Shown: positions 1 through 13,300, counted from the stretch's first letter. The stretch is 64,000 bases of DNA from Apium graveolens (GCF_009905375.1 NC_133650.1:141539135-141603134), one strand, 5' to 3'. Numbers and translations: made by a program. Notes: a model not told the origin generated them from the letters alone.

Positions 1-1608
1 TAGCATGCCATAAGTTAGGAGATTCAAGCAAGTAAGCAGAAGAATTCTTTATTTCATTATCGTCCTTAATGGACATAACATTGAGCTTAAAAAGCCCATC
101 GGTTACATAACCCTTACCTACAAACATACCACTCTTAGACAAAATAACTTTATCTGACTCTATTACAATGCGAAAGCCATGCTTATACAACATAGAACAA
201 ACACCAGGTTCTTGCGAATATCAGGCACAAAAATTACATTCTTCAAAGTCAGATTTTTTCCAGATGTCATCTTCAGAATCACCGTGCCTTCTCCTTCAAT
301 CGTAGAAGTTGCAGAGTTCCCCATGTAGAGCTTCTCACCGGCATTAGAAACTTTGAGGCTAGAGAAAATCATCTTGTCTGAGCAAACATGCCTTGTAGCT
401 CCATTATTAATCCACCATTCTCTTAAATTTGAGCCAATAAGGTTTACTTCAGAGATTGTAGCACATAGGTCTATATCACCTATCTCCTTAGACACATTAT
501 CAATCATGTTTTCTTCCTTCTTCTTGTTGGGCTTCTTGCAATCGGCATACCTATGCCCCATTTTTTCACAATTGAAGCATTTCCCTTAAAACTTAGACGA
601 CTTCGAAATTCCTCCTTTGGGTGCCAGCTTTCCCCCTTTCCTAAAATTGTTCTTCTTGGGATTGGAGCTCTAGTGCGCCACCATGTTTGCCTTTTCCGTG
701 GCAACATTAGTTTTCCTCTCGGATCCTCTGTTGTCTTCTTCGACACGAAGTCTAACGATGTGATCCTTCATAGACATCTCCTTACGCTTGTGCTTAAGGT
801 AGTTCTTGAAATCTTTCCAACCAGAAGACAACTTTTCAATCACAGCAGCAACTTGGAAGGACTCACTTATGACCATCCCTTCAGCATGGATATCATGGAT
901 GATCACTTGTAGTTCTTGTACCTAATTGACCACAGTCTTAGAATCCGCCATCTTGTAATCAAGAAAGCGACCAACGATCCACTTCTTTACCCCCAACGTC
1001 CTCGGTTTTATACTTATGGTTAAGTAATTCCCATAAGACCTTAACTGTTATTTTCGAGCAGTATACGTTATACAATGAATCATCCAAACAGTTTAGCACA
1101 TAGTTCCGACAGATATAGTCGGCGTGCTTCCAGGAATCCGTAACATACACAATCTGCATATCACTCTTAGCAGTGAGCAATGGGACTTCCTCCTTGAGAT
1201 ATCGATCAAGGTTTAGAGTGGTCAGATAAAATATATCTTTTGCAGCCAGCGCTTGAAGTTTGATCCATTGAACTTCTCAGGTTTCTCAACGTGTGGAGCA
1301 GGCACAACAGGATGAGTAGGCGCTACTAGATGCGTAGACGCAACAGGTGGGACAATCATAATAGGTGTCTGTACACCAATATTCTTTCCAAGAGGCACCT
1401 GCAACTGTCCAACGACAGTATGTCCCTAAGGCATTCTTCCCCAAGGCACATGTCGGGAAGGAACATGTCCGACCGGCGGCTGACCCCTATCAAGTACCAG
1501 TACCTTTGCGTTACAGTTTAGCGGTGGTTGGTGATCCCCATCAGATGTTATAATCTGTGCGTTGGGATCAACCACATCTTTACCAGTCATATTGTTCACG
1601 TTCTCCAT
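1..1608 (-). pseudogene. Ty1/copia gag-protease region, decayed and cut by the window edge
   Basis: Minus-strand reading, in several frames, gives the front half of a copia polyprotein. An ATG lies at 1606-1608. A gag-like segment with FNGSNFKRW lies near 1240-1280. A CCHC zinc knuckle (C-F-N-C, then H, then C, in the context MGHRYADC) lies near 535-590 and would bind RNA. The protease active-site region is near 385-410. A GAG-pre-integrase-like stretch ends in LWHA at the left edge. Frames change near 960-1220 and 560-670, so the ORF is broken. The protease motif reads NNGATRHVC, where the family has an acidic catalytic residue in place of the second N. Integrase and reverse transcriptase would lie to the left of the window. 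The copia assignment is from motif order and fairly sure; the lineage is not determined. Confidence 0.85.
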
Positions 1609-1749
1609 TATTCAGTTAAACAAAAACACGCAAGACAGATTTGTCAGTCACAGGTTAAACAAAATAATAATCTTTAAGATTGTTGTACAATCTGTGCAAA
1701 AACAAACCAATATGTGTATGTGTGTGTGAACAAAATGAACAAACAGAGT

Positions 1750-2322
1750 AACAGAAAAAGAGGAGAGAAGGATATAATCCGAGTCCAGTGCAGAACTGTC
1801 TCCTTAAAGCTTATTAGCCCTCACCATCGCGTGCGAGCGAAAAGCCTCCCAGGATAAAACGGATTGCAGTGATGTAGAACAACACTCTTAGCGAGTTTGA
1901 AACAGAGCAAGAAATTATCACCGAAGGAGAGAGAGGTAGGGTTTTGTGTTTAGGGGCGAATGTGTTTTTTTGTGTTTTTAACCCTAACGCCCTAGAGGTG
2001 TTTATATAGGTGTAGATAGACTTGTGCGCTACTCTTTTCCATAATTAAATATCATTAATTATGGAATCGGTGTAATACTTGCAAGCTACTCTATTCCATA
2101 AATAATCTGAAATAGAATCAGATTAAATATATCAAGACATACACCATATCAATTAATCTGAAACAAATCAAATTAATTTATGTCATAATATTTGTGCCAA
2201 ATTCTAGTGGAAAATAATAATTTCTATTATTAAGAGAATATCATCATATCTTACACATCTTTTAGTCATAATGCTCAAAATATGACTTACCAATATGGGA
2301 CTTATACCCATATTTTCCAACA
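1750..2322 (-). repeat. 5' LTR of the minus-strand copia element
   Basis: On the minus strand an LTR-like start TGTTGGAAAATATGGG begins at 2322, and a TATA box lies about 310 bp inside it. The gag region follows downstream, so this is the 5' LTR. The inner edge is uncertain: I see no clear primer-binding site matching initiator tRNA-Met between 1610 and 1800, so 1750 is an estimate. The five bases outside the LTR are AATAC on the plus strand, but the other end is outside the window, so no TSD can be confirmed. Confidence 0.65.
2001..2010 (-). promoter_or_regulatory. TATA box of copia LTR
   Basis: The minus strand reads CCTATATAAA here, followed by a run of CCCTAA-like sequence and then the leader toward gag. 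Position and direction fit the U3/R promoter of the LTR and support minus-strand transcription. Confidence 0.6.
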
Positions 2323-2340
2323 AATACTACTACTACTCCT

Positions 2341-2346
2341 AATAAA

Positions 2347-2396
<50 letters not shown>

Positions 2397-2397
2397 G
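2341..2397. repeat. (AAT)n microsatellite
   Basis: About 17 tandem AAT/TAA triplets lie just outside the copia LTR start. It is a simple-sequence run with no coding content. Confidence 0.95.
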
Positions 2398-2700
2398 TAA
2401 AAGACTTTAAAATATAATTAGATTAAGAAGAAGTGCTCTAATAGATTAATTAATTATTTTAGAGAAGGATTTATATTAGACACTTTAGTTTATTATTAGA
2501 AGTAGCTTAAATTTCATGCCATGCACGGGTTCCCATTAATATTTATAATTTTTATTTATCCCGTCATATAATATTTTTAAAATATTTATATAAATATATA
2601 ATAAATATAAATTTATAAATAAAATTATAGGATAACCTGCGGTCCTAGTTTAGTAGAATGAATAAGTATACTATGTCTAGTAATTTAACAATTTAGTAAT
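2398..2700. other. A+T-rich host spacer
   Basis: No ORF or RNA gene seen. Its last 65 bases (2626-2690) are a diverged direct copy of 13571-13630, on the other side of the 10.8-kb LTR element. Confidence 0.6.
2626..2690 (+). repeat. Diverged direct repeat flanking the TATAAC element (left copy)
   Basis: The segment from ATAGGATAACCTGC through CTATGTCTAGTAATTTAAC resembles 13571-13630 on the far side of the element, in the same orientation. It lies outside the TSD. The target may have held a tandem repeat that the insertion split. Confidence 0.6.
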
Positions 2701-3591
2701 GTAGCTATAACGACTCGTGTATTTTTGAGTTATTTAAATATGTGATTATTATGGAAATTATTAAATAAAATATGTGTGTTGGTTTTGACCGCTATGTGTT
2801 GTTTGATTATTATACATATGTGATTTATAGTATACCGGGTTGTCCGCGCGATTAATTATGGGATCGTATTGAATTATTTTCACTTTCAAAAGTGGATTTA
2901 GTGTAAATTTATTTGCATAAATATTGGGAATCTTTCTAAAATTATTTTTATGATTTTATAATTACAATAATTATTTTTAGGATTTTATAAAATTGAGAAA
3001 TCAATATTTTATTAATTATTTATCTTTAAATGATTTTCTGAATACTTTTATTTGTAAAATCCATATTTCATTCTATAATTCTTCAAAAATTATGAAACTC
3101 ATATTTATTTAAGTTTGGAATATTTCGAGAATTTTAAAATTATTTTAGAAATTTTCGGGATTAATTTCACCCGCGCGTTGTTTCGGTTATTTGTTAAAAA
3201 CGGGTATAAAGTGCATATGAATAGGTAATTATGGGAATCTTTAAAAATTATGAAACTTATATTTTATTAAGTTCGTATTATTCTGAGAATTTTAAAATTA
3301 TTTTGAAAATTTTCGGACATCATTTTAACCGCGCGTTGTTTCGTTATTCGTTAAAAAGCGTGTATAAAGCGCGCCTCAAAAGTATTTTTAAAATTTCAAA
3401 ACTTATATTTTTATTAACTTCAGAATATCTAAAATATTTTTAGACCATTATTGTTATTTTTCGAAATTATTTTAAGGATGCCTCGGTTCGCTAATTTCAA
3501 ATTCGGGATAAAAATCTGGGTCCCCGGATATTTCGGGACACGTGTTAACAACTTATAATAAGAAGTTAACACGTATCCCATTTTCACAGGA

Positions 3592-3597
3592 CACGTG
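3592..3597. promoter_or_regulatory. G-box core in the TATAAC LTR
   Basis: CACGTG within GGACACGTGTTG. The same context occurs in the right LTR (11019-11024) and, with one change, in the Helitron-nested copy near 54655-54665. It precedes the pyrimidine-rich leader in all three, so it is a candidate promoter element bound by plant bZIP or bHLH factors. Confidence 0.5.
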
Positions 3598-3787
3598 TTG
3601 GCTGCAGTGTTTCTCCTTTGTTTCCATTTCAGTCTCTCTCGGTTTAATCTCTTATCTCTCTGTATCTCTCTCCTATCTATTTCCCATCTTCCATCTCTGT
3701 TTTCTTCGCGTGTTTCGGTTGTTCTTCCTGTTTTCCCTCCGTTTCCGTTCCGGTTGCATCGGTCTCGCCGCCGCCGCGATTTTTCCG

Positions 3788-4144
3788 GTGAGCTCGGTGG
3801 TTCCGATCAGCTTTGTTGAATGATATCTATATATATATATATACTGTGGTATATATAGGTGTGTGTGTGTAATTTGTGTGTGTGTGTAATTTGTATGTGT
3901 GTGTGTGATGTGTGCGTGCGTGTGTGTTGTGCTGTGTTGGTGGTGTGGCTGGTGGCGCGTGGCCGCGTGCTCCCCTATTTTTTGTGATGTTATTGTGGGT
4001 TATTTTGTTGGGCTTGGACTGATTTCCCTGTTGGGCCTCGTTATTGGGCCTTGCTGTTGGCTTTTGGTTTTGGGCTCTTGGTTGAGCCTGTGCGTGCAGT
4101 TGGGCTTGGTTATTACAATTTTAATTCCTATTTTTTTTCTGCAG
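3788..4144 (+). other. Putative leader intron in left LTR
   Basis: A donor-like CCG|GTGAGC follows the pyrimidine-rich leader, and an acceptor TTTTCTGCAG| ends the segment. Equivalent donor/acceptor pairs occur at matching places in the other two copies of this LTR family (11198-11516 plus and 54046-54410 minus), while the sequence between them varies and is rich in TG and TA runs. This pattern suggests a conserved spliced leader; splicing itself is inference. Confidence 0.5.
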
Positions 4145-5551
4145 GAATTATTGAATAAGATTCGTGATATTATTATTAATTCGCGTGGGAAAATATTTTT
4201 AATAAATCGGTGGAATTTATTTGGATACCCGAATATTTCGGGCACCAATAAATTTTGCCGCCGTACCGTGATGACTCGTTACGAGCGGACGGTGTACGGT
4301 GATGACGATGTTCTGAGTCCTAAATTCTATAAATAAATAAAATAAAATAATTATGTAAAATATGTTTGGATTTAAATAACTAATTTTGATTGGTGTTGGG
4401 ACGTACGTTATATAAATAATGGTGGAATAATGTTGTGGATTGTTGAGAATTGTTGACGTCGATTATAATCGACGGGTAGTCTTATAAATAAAGAAGTTGC
4501 TGCCAAAATTTTCTAAAAAAATATATTTGTAATCGTACATAATTATGTTACGTGTTACCCCTATTTATGTTCGAGAGATGTGATTACATGATTATGTGTA
4601 TAATAATAATACGAGTCGGGTTGTCGGATATTGGGTTATTAGGATTTGAGGATATCAAGCATGTCGGTATAACTAATTAGGGTATTCTGTAATTGTAGAT
4701 CCCAGTCGAGTTGTTCCAGGATCAAAGTCAGCGTGAAAGCTACTTAGGGTTTGTAAAGCGTTGCAAGGTAAGTACCCCTGACCATTCTTTTATGGTTCTG
4801 TACATATGAATAGGTAAATGTTTTATTCTCGTAATGGAACAGAAACGTTTTAAGTTATGTATCCCCTGTAGTTATAAAATTACTATTTTCAAATTGTTTT
4901 GGGGAAAAGTAACTTCGAACAGTACCTATCTCGAATGTAATGATTTGAGAAACGGATTTTATATGTCTGCTGGCTAAATAAATGATTTTGAAAAGGAGAT
5001 AGGTACAAGTGTTTTGAAAACTGGATAAAACGGTCAGATATGGGATACATTGGGGCCAGAGTAGGCCTATTGAGGTGGCGTAAGAGGCTAATTCGGTTGC
5101 GCGCACTATAAAACCGATTAGTCCAGCAGGTCAGAGACCTAGCTAGTCTCTGAGTTCCAGAACAGGTAAATGGGATGGCAGTTAGAGCCGTCTAGTGTTG
5201 ATAGCCTGATTAGCTGTCTTCACATATCCGCTATGTATCTGATTGGGATTTGTGAATTATATAAGAGCGTGATTGGTTGATACAACGATTTTATAAAATG
5301 ATTAGCATGCTAAAATTGGACTCTGGTATTACACAGCACACTACTATGTTGTTTTCACAAAGCATGCTAATTAGTGATATCCAGTTTCTTTGATTATCAT
5401 TATGAAATGTTGATATCATGATTACAGCTCTGTTCCCATTATTATTACATTACTGTTTTAATCTGTTATTCATATTTTGGTACTGCTGAGCGATTATGCT
5501 CATCCTTGCAAACTGTTATGTATATTTCGCATATGCCTAGAAGATCAGTCA

Positions 5552-8500
5552 TGTAACACCCCCAAATCCGGGGTCGGGGATCCGGGTTGTCACGAGTTCC
5601 ATTTCCCTTAATAACACCCAATCTTAATAAACAATCAACTACTCTGTACTGTGACCTCACAATAAACACACACACCACAAGTTATAGTCTCAGAGATGAA
5701 TATCCAAAAATAACACGAGTCATTTTATTCCAAAATTATATGCCATTACACCTTAAAAGGGTTTCTGAATAGATTTACACTTCTTTGCCATTATTACAAT
5801 TGATAAAGATACATAAGTCTGGTACATCAAAAGTTGAAAGCCTAGCCTATTGGTAGTTCCTACCTCAGCTACAACGACATCAACGCCTATAGGAAACTGC
5901 GGAACGTTTCCTATCCGCTCACGAATTGGGAGCTTGGTCCTGTTCATCTTTTCTATCTGTTGTTGTGTGATGAAAGAAGAAAGAAAGGGTGAGCAACAAG
6001 CCCACCAAAATAATATGTATAGTGATTTACAATATATGAGCATTCTCATAGTACTCATGAAAGTCTTGGTCAAGAAGAAATGAACCAAGTTTGATATCTT
6101 ACCGCGACCAAGTCGCAAAATATTCAGTATATATGTACATATATACTTTTCACAATCTTTGAAATCCTCTGACATGTATAATATACCCAGAGTTCCCGTT
6201 TATAACTGTATAAAATATCGTTGCAAGGTGATCTCATATATCTAACCTTGTCTCAACGTTTTTTTCTGAAAATCTTTGACATACATAAGATAATCATTTG
6301 CTGGATATAAGTTTAAAAGATGAAGTTACAAGATACTCCAATATACTTATATCTTTTCCAAATACTACTTGAACTACCACCGTTCAAGTTATAATTAGTT
6401 TCAAAAGTTCATCACATAGATGAGACTACAAGACAAGATATGAATAGATTCAATCTTTGAACATCATTATAAATAAAGAAGTTACGACATACTTCATTAA
6501 GTCCCGATATATATATACACCTATATATATATATACATTTCATACACTCCTTGAAAACCTCTGTTATGAAAATTATAAACAGAGTTGCAATATCCAATAA
6601 ATTTGGAAAGGAGAAAACCTTGGCATAAACCTGATATCTTGCTGATCAGGCAAAGATACCAATAAGTAACCTTTTCTACTAGTAGATGGAGGAATCCCCC
6701 ACCGGTCATCACCCTGGCCACATAAGGACCTTGTGCTGGACCGCCACCCGGCCTCTTACGCGTTGATGGACTGCCACCCAGCCACTTACACTTTGATAGA
6801 CCGTACCCCGGCCTGTTGCTTATGCCGACTCAATTAGATGGACTTACTTCCCGAACATTGGGCAAGTAATCAAATTGTTTTCTCAAAACAGCAACCATGT
6901 TGCGAATGTAAAATACACCACAGAGCCGGATCCCCCAGGTTTTGAGCGAGTATTTAAATCCCCTTCTAAAGGAGGATCTTAAATATAAAAGAATGAGTTT
7001 TGGGATCCGCCCTAACTTTTAGAAATCATTTTGAAGACTCGAAAACATTTTTAAGAATGTTTGGAGTACTGCTGATTTATTAAAATAAATCAGTCTCGAT
7101 ATATTAGAAATATTTGAATATTATTATTTAAATAATATTCTCATAAAGATAATCCTTATAAAAATAATCTAAGTAGAAGTTTTAAAACTCATACTTGAAA
7201 TGGATATTAAATAACCAAAGATATACTTATATGAAAGTACTATCTTTATTTGAATAATCGAAAATAAGTTTGATTATCGAAACATTATTCTTTAATAAAA
7301 TAAAGAATATTATTAAATAATAAGCGGAGTCATAATACCTCGAATGAATATTATAAATAATATTCATTAAATAAAATAAACGGAGTCATACATCCTCAAA
7401 TGAATATTCAAATAATAATCATTAAATAGAATAAACAGAGTCATAAGTCCTCGAATGAATATTCAAATAATATTCATTAAATAAAATAAAGTTATCGAAT
7501 AAACCTTATTCGATCAATAGTTTTGAAAACTATATATATATATATAATTATATATATATATAATATACTCGGGAACATCGACTCCCGGTTTAGAAATATG
7601 TTCGCCTTTGGGTCCCCTATACTAAGGGTATACGCAACTACTGCTTATCTCTAGCATAGGTATTATGCAACTAATAAGCATTGAAATCAACAGATAGATA
7701 ACCAGATTACGAAACAGACATGCATATATACCACATCAGCATGCTCCAATATATCACAAAATTTGCTAATAACATTCATGCACTTATCACAAGATAATGC
7801 ATATACATATATTTACATCACAACAACAGTATAACGGGTAGAAAACTTGCCTGAGCGACTGGGGGTTATAAATGGCTTGGGACGAGTCTGGTAACCTATA
7901 AACAACATATAAGTTGGAATTAAACCAAAGTCACTTGTAAATCTATACTTTAACCAATTTAGACTCTAACGCTAGCTTTGCGCTTTATGATTCTCTTAAG
8001 TCGCTCGAGTACCCTCGGCTCCACCATTTTTAATAAATTAACCATTATGAGTTTTAAGGCGATTCTTTCGCGAGTGTCTTACCAACTGCCTAACACACTT
8101 TACATAAATGTTTCATACTCCAATTAGTCCTTTAAGGTCTTTAACCAAGGTTTCAAAGTAAGGCAAGGGGTAATGATTCGTTCGCGAAACGTCATTACTT
8201 AAAACGGCCGTTTCTCCTAAACCGTACATCGGAATCAAACGAACCACATATCAAAACGAAGCTCGTAACATGAACTATCTAAACATGGCAATGGTCAAAA
8301 CCTAGCAGGGAGTTCTCGGGTCCTAATGTTATGAACAAAAGCAGTCTAAAGTAAATCGGACATTACGACGGCTATGTTTACGCGATTTCCCAATTTTATA
8401 CCATTCCAATTCAACCACCAATCAATCCCAATTCATTCATACAACCAACATCCATCCACACTACATCATAACAGCCCCAATCAGCTCAACATTAACAATT

Positions 8501-9638
8501 TATACTTATTCTTAAACTTGAATTTAAACTATACTTAAGTCCTTTAACCAATCAATAAGATTTCAACATTCAATTCACTACCATTCCAACCCAAACTCTA
8601 AACCAACAAGCATCAAGCTACTCTTTTACCATAACAATCAAAATCATCCTAATATACAAGTAAAGCTAGGGTTTGGAGATGTTATACCTTCCTTGAAGTG
8701 ATTGGAGTAGCTACGAAGCTTTAAGAAGCCTTGAGATGTCTTAGGGATGCTTGGATCTTAAAGGAAAAACAAGAAAAATCAAGTTAAAAATCTTGAAATC
8801 ACTATTCATTATCTTATTCATTGATTTCTTGGAAGAGATTGAGAATGAATTGGAGGCATAAACTTATAAAATAGCCATATCTATGCATAAGGAGTACTAG
8901 ATAATTATCTTACCAATTAAGGAAGCTTAGAACATGAATTTTGAAAATTCTTCTTCTTGAAATGAAGAAAAGCCGAGAGCAATGTTGAAGAATGAAATGA
9001 TTTTGTGTTTTTGATTTGTTTTGCCTAGCTTGGTTGTTTTTGTTTTGTTTTTGGTTAATTACCTTTCTAACCTTGAACTTTGTGTGGTTTTAAATCAACC
9101 ACACCTCCTTCCCCTTATATCATGCTTATGTCAATTTGTGATGTCATCATCCCTTACTTGCCCTCTTCTTATTGGTTGGATGACCTCATCATCCCTAACC
9201 TCCTTGATTAACTTCCTAATTGTTTGCCTAATGATCGCTGATCTGTTATACGGTTCGCTTAACTTTCGTTCTCGTTTCTCGTTTGAGGGATCATACCCGG
9301 GATCTTATTACTTGGGTTTCCTTAACCTTTCTCAATACATTATAATCCTTTTATGATCCTCTCTTATAATCCTTTAATTTAAATCCTTTTTATCCTGTTA
9401 CCTTATACTCACTTCTTTCCGTATCTAGTGGATTTCCGGGAAAAATCAAAGTGTTCAGATTTGGATTATGACGATCTTTACATACACTTATATATCACAT
9501 AGAGTACCAATAAAATCTCAGAATATCCATAAAAGAACCCCTACATAGTGTGGCATGAAAACTTTTCTTATTCAGCATAATCTGCAGAATCACTATTCAT
9601 AAAGGTTTCAAAAATTTCCAAAAATTGGGGTTATTACA
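5552..9638 (-). mobile_element. Solo LTR (4.1 kb) nested in left TATAAC LTR, TSD AGTCA
   Basis: Plus-strand ends are TGTAACACCCCC and GGGGTTATTACA, flanked by exact AGTCA at 5547-5551 and 9639-9643. No gag or pol is present, so this is a solo LTR or a TRIM-like remnant. The same family lies inverted at 46905-51271; many blocks correspond, for example around 7570-7680 and 48900-49000, and around 8220-8400 and 48180-48370. Strand is set from the other copy, whose right end GGGGGTGTTACA looks like a usual gypsy LTR 3' end. The interior is A+T-rich, with a (TA)n run at 7531-7566. Its longest ORF (9021-9356) is judged not to be a gene. Confidence 0.85.
7531..7566. repeat. (TA)n run in solo LTR
   Basis: Alternating TA tract with two short interruptions. 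The inverted sister copy has a longer tract at the matching place (49001-49063). Confidence 0.9.
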
Positions 9639-9914
9639 AGTCAGACCGACCCGTGTTCCCGCCCCTAATGGACCTGGCTCCTCTGAGGTAGTTTGTATCA
9701 GACCATGAGGTCTAAAGAGTTGCTGAATAAAGTTAGTGTGTCTTAGATGTTGAATAAAGAGTTGTAATAGTGAGAACCTGAATTATACTTGAACCTGGAT
9801 CGGATCTTGGTTTGGGGTCAAGTTATTATATTTTAATAATAATTCTGTTGTTTATGTTTTTGGTAATTGTGTTTAGTGACGTCAACTCCTGACCCCGGGG
9901 TTGAGGCCGTCACA

Positions 9915-10301
9915 CAGGGTAAGTCCTAAAATTAGTGAACCATTCGAAGTATTGTTAAATATAGATAAAGTTGTTCATGAGTGATATAACCGTCACACCA
10001 GTGTGTACAATTAATGTATTTTACTTGTCAATGTTAAAGCGATAAGTATTGGGTTTGAATTAAGTGATTGATCAGGAGCCAATGGGGCTCTTGCCCAAGT
10101 TGTTCTGCATATAGTGATCAATCCAAATTCTTGATCGTTAAAGGCAAGTCCTTGGAAATGAATGCATACCTATTGTGAGTACGTTTGAACCCTCGAGTAG
10201 AAGGGTCTACTTGGTAATTAGAGTCAGATATGCTTGATAGATATCCTCACTAGTGTAATTAAACCAGATTCTGAGGACATAATCTTTTTAGAGGGGAAGG
10301 A
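9915..10301 (+). other. Interior of the TATAAC element
   Basis: 387 bases between the two LTRs with stops in every frame; no retroviral-type domain is recognisable. It ends in a purine-rich tract, AGAGGGGAAGGA (10290-10301), touching the right LTR as a polypurine tract would. No clear tRNA-complementary site is seen right after the left LTR, where the sequence reads CAGGGTAAGTCC. Confidence 0.6.
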
Positions 10302-13300
10302 TATAACGACTCGTGTATTTTTGAGTTATTTAAATATGTGATTATTATGGAAATTATTAAATAAAATATGTGTTGTTGGTTTTGACCGCTATGTGTTGTT
10401 TGATTATTATCCATATGTGATTTATAGTGTACCGGGTTGTCCGCGCGATTAATTATGGGATCGTATTGAATTGTTTTCACTTTCAAAAGTGGATTTAGTG
10501 TAAATTTATTTGCATAAATATTGGGAATGATTCTAAAATTATTTTTATGATTTTATAATTACAATAATTATTTTTAGGATTTTAAAAAATTGAGAAATCA
10601 ATATTTTATTAATTATTTATCTTTAAATGATTTTCTGAATACTTTTATTGTAAAATCCATATTTAATTCTAGAATTCTTCAAAAATTATGAAACTCATAT
10701 TTATTTAAGTTTGGAATATTCCGAGAATTTTAAAATTATTTTGGAAATTTTTGGGATTAATTTCACCCGCGCGTTGTTTCGGTTATTTGTTAAAAACGGG
10801 TATAAAGTGCGTTTTAGAAATTATTTTAAAATTTCAAAATTTATAATTTTTATTTACTTCGGGATATTTATGATATTTTAAGACTGCTTTCGTAGATTTC
10901 GGATATTATTTTAAGTGTACCTCGGTCTGTTAATTTTGAATTTTGGGGTAAAGCAAGCCTTTAAATCTTCGTATTTATCCCGTATATGACGTGCCAATTT
11001 TATAAAATTGGGGAGGGACACGTGTTGCTTCCCTGTGTTCGGCTGCAATCAGCTGTCAAACTAAGAATTCTTTTATTTATTAATAAATCACCCCAAATTC
11101 CCCCCCTTTTGTGCATCTCGCTGCCTTGGTTTAAACTCTGTTCCTCTTCTCCTCCTTCCTGCTCTTCGACGGTTGCTTCTTGTTGTGCCTATTTTCGGTA
11201 ATCACAGTATTGCGCCGCCCTGTTCTCCGTTTAACTTCTCCGTTCTGATTCCGGCGACTTTCTTTCTGGTTTATTTCCGGCTTTGCTTCGGCTTGGCCCC
11301 TGTTGTTTCATTGGGTATATACATATATATATATATGCAGTGTGTATATATGTGTAATTATGTGTGTGTTCAGCTGCTGTGTGCGTGTCTTCTGTTATCG
11401 CCGCCGTGCGGTGTTGTTCGGCCCTGTTTCTTTTTCTTTTGCTTGGTTGTGCCCTGTGGCGCGTGTGCTGTATGGACTGTTTATTTTATTTATTGACTGA
11501 CCTTTTAATTTTGCAGATTATTTGATTAAGATTTCATGAAATGAATTTAATCGTGCGAGAATAATTAATTTAATTGGTGAAATTTATCTGGAAACCCGAA
11601 TTTTATCGGGCACCGATAAATTTTGCCGCCATTCGCGATGACTTTATACGAGCGAACGGTGGACAGTGATGATCCAATTCTGAGTCCTAATACGAATAAA
11701 AATATAAAATACGAATATTAGTAAAAGTGAATAATATCGGTGGTTGGGATTGTGATTGGGGATTGTCGTTGATGTTGTTGTGTTTGAGATTTGACGTCGA
11801 TTGATGTTTCGACGGGTAGTCCGATAAACAAAGGAGACGCTGCCCGATTTTCGGGAAATTAACTATGGAAATGCGGGAGCGTATCCGATAATTATCGGAG
11901 CGTCGAGTAAACATATATATATATACTTATACTTTATACAAACTTGATTGTACGTTGTGGTAAATGTTCTGTCCAAAACTCAGTAACCCTAATTTCGTAA
12001 AATGATGAGTATAAGTATTTTCTGGAAACGAACACTGAACTGATTTCGAAAATGTGAACTCTAAATTATGGTTTGTATTATTCTAATATGAATGATTACG
12101 AGTCGGGTTTGAATATCGTGGGGTAAGAATTAGTATCGAGGATAAGTCAAGCATACCTAGACGTCTAACGTAGGGTATTTCGACCCTGTAGGTTATAGTC
12201 GGGAACCTGAAAGTGGATGATGGACTAAAGATAACATAGTGGTCAGTCGACGAGCTTAGTAGAGTTTCAACAGAAGACCTGAGTGTCGTAGTCGAATCTA
12301 ATGGGATCTAGTGGTTGGACGTTAGAACCTGAGCAGCAGAGCCGGCTCAGAGTTGATCAGTAATAGTTGTAAAGCCTTGTAAGGCAAGTATTTCTGAACT
12401 TTTCTTCAAGATATATTACCAATGTTTTCGAACTGTTTCATAACATGTTACTATTATTAAACATAACTCCTGTTTTATAATGCATATGCTTCAAACTATT
12501 TACCCTTAAACCCTGATTCTTTCTTGATCTTGAGCCGTAAGCCTTATTCTTTGCAAACCGTCCTTTGTTGATCCTCAGACACCAAACCATACAAATATAA
12601 TACTACTCTTCAAAGATATAATTACCAAACACCAAATACTGAAAGAGAATGATTTGAAAATATAGAAACTTTTATACTCCAATCATTCTTAATAACATCA
12701 AAGAACCATATCCTGAAAAAAATCATTACTGGTCTCATACCTGACCCTTGTACAAACTGAAAACCGTTTCTTATACATACCCTGATATACCCTTGAGATA
12801 TCCCTGAGTTTCCTTACATTTTTATGCAAATGTTTAACCATCATCGATTATGATCTTGTTTTATTGAATCATATTGTTATCATATTGAACTGCTTAGGAT
12901 TGGATAGTTTTTATATATGTGGACCAGATTCGTGGTCAAACCATACCAATGGTCAAGTTAGGCCAATGTGTGCCTTGGATCCAGTAATTAGAGTAGTGTT
13001 GTGTGCTTGCTCAGGGTTAGTGCGTGACTGATCAGCAGCCTAACCTTGGTTTTTAAAATTTAAAATGAATATCCAATTCTAATGATTAGTTAAAAAGAAA
13101 CTTGATTCCTTTGAATCATCTCATTTGATCATTGTTTAACCTCAGTTATCACTATTATGACTTGTTGAGCTAGTTAGCTCACCCTTGCGATTCTTTTATA
13201 TATTTTACAGTTGAAAAGAATATGGATGATAGTGAAGTTCCTCAGTCCAAAGTGCGGGCTAAGGTTCCAGTTGAGTTGAATCAAGCTAGCAGAAGCTTCA

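Larger units (their letters stand above)
2706..9914 (+). repeat. Left LTR of the TATAAC element, split by a solo LTR
   Basis: Begins TATAACGACTCGTG and ends near GCCGTCACA at 9914. Without the nested 5552-9638 insertion and one TSD copy it is about 3.1 kb. Its first roughly 500 bases match the right LTR almost base for base, but from about 3211 onward the match falls to weak similarity and the 3' ends differ. It holds two G-box cores (CACGTG at 3539-3544 and 3592-3597), a pyrimidine-rich leader (3610-3787), and an intron-like segment. The inner boundary is approximate. Confidence 0.7.

Noticed and set aside
504..912. Overlapping plus- and minus-strand ORFs opposite the copia gag
   Set aside because: The 553-912 plus-strand ORF is the shadow of gag; codon content and motifs belong to the minus strand.
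3542..3823. Ser/Phe/Leu-rich ORFs in the leader of the TATAAC LTR (also at 11173-11496 and 54243-54632)
   Set aside because: They come from a pyrimidine-rich leader and TG-rich intron-like sequence; the peptides are low-complexity and not conserved between copies.
9021..9356. 111-aa ORF in the first 4-kb solo LTR, with a similar ORF at 47152-47469 on the minus strand of its sister copy
   Set aside because: The two peptides resemble each other because the DNA is homologous. There are frame and length differences, no known domain, and the position at an LTR terminus makes a gene unlikely.
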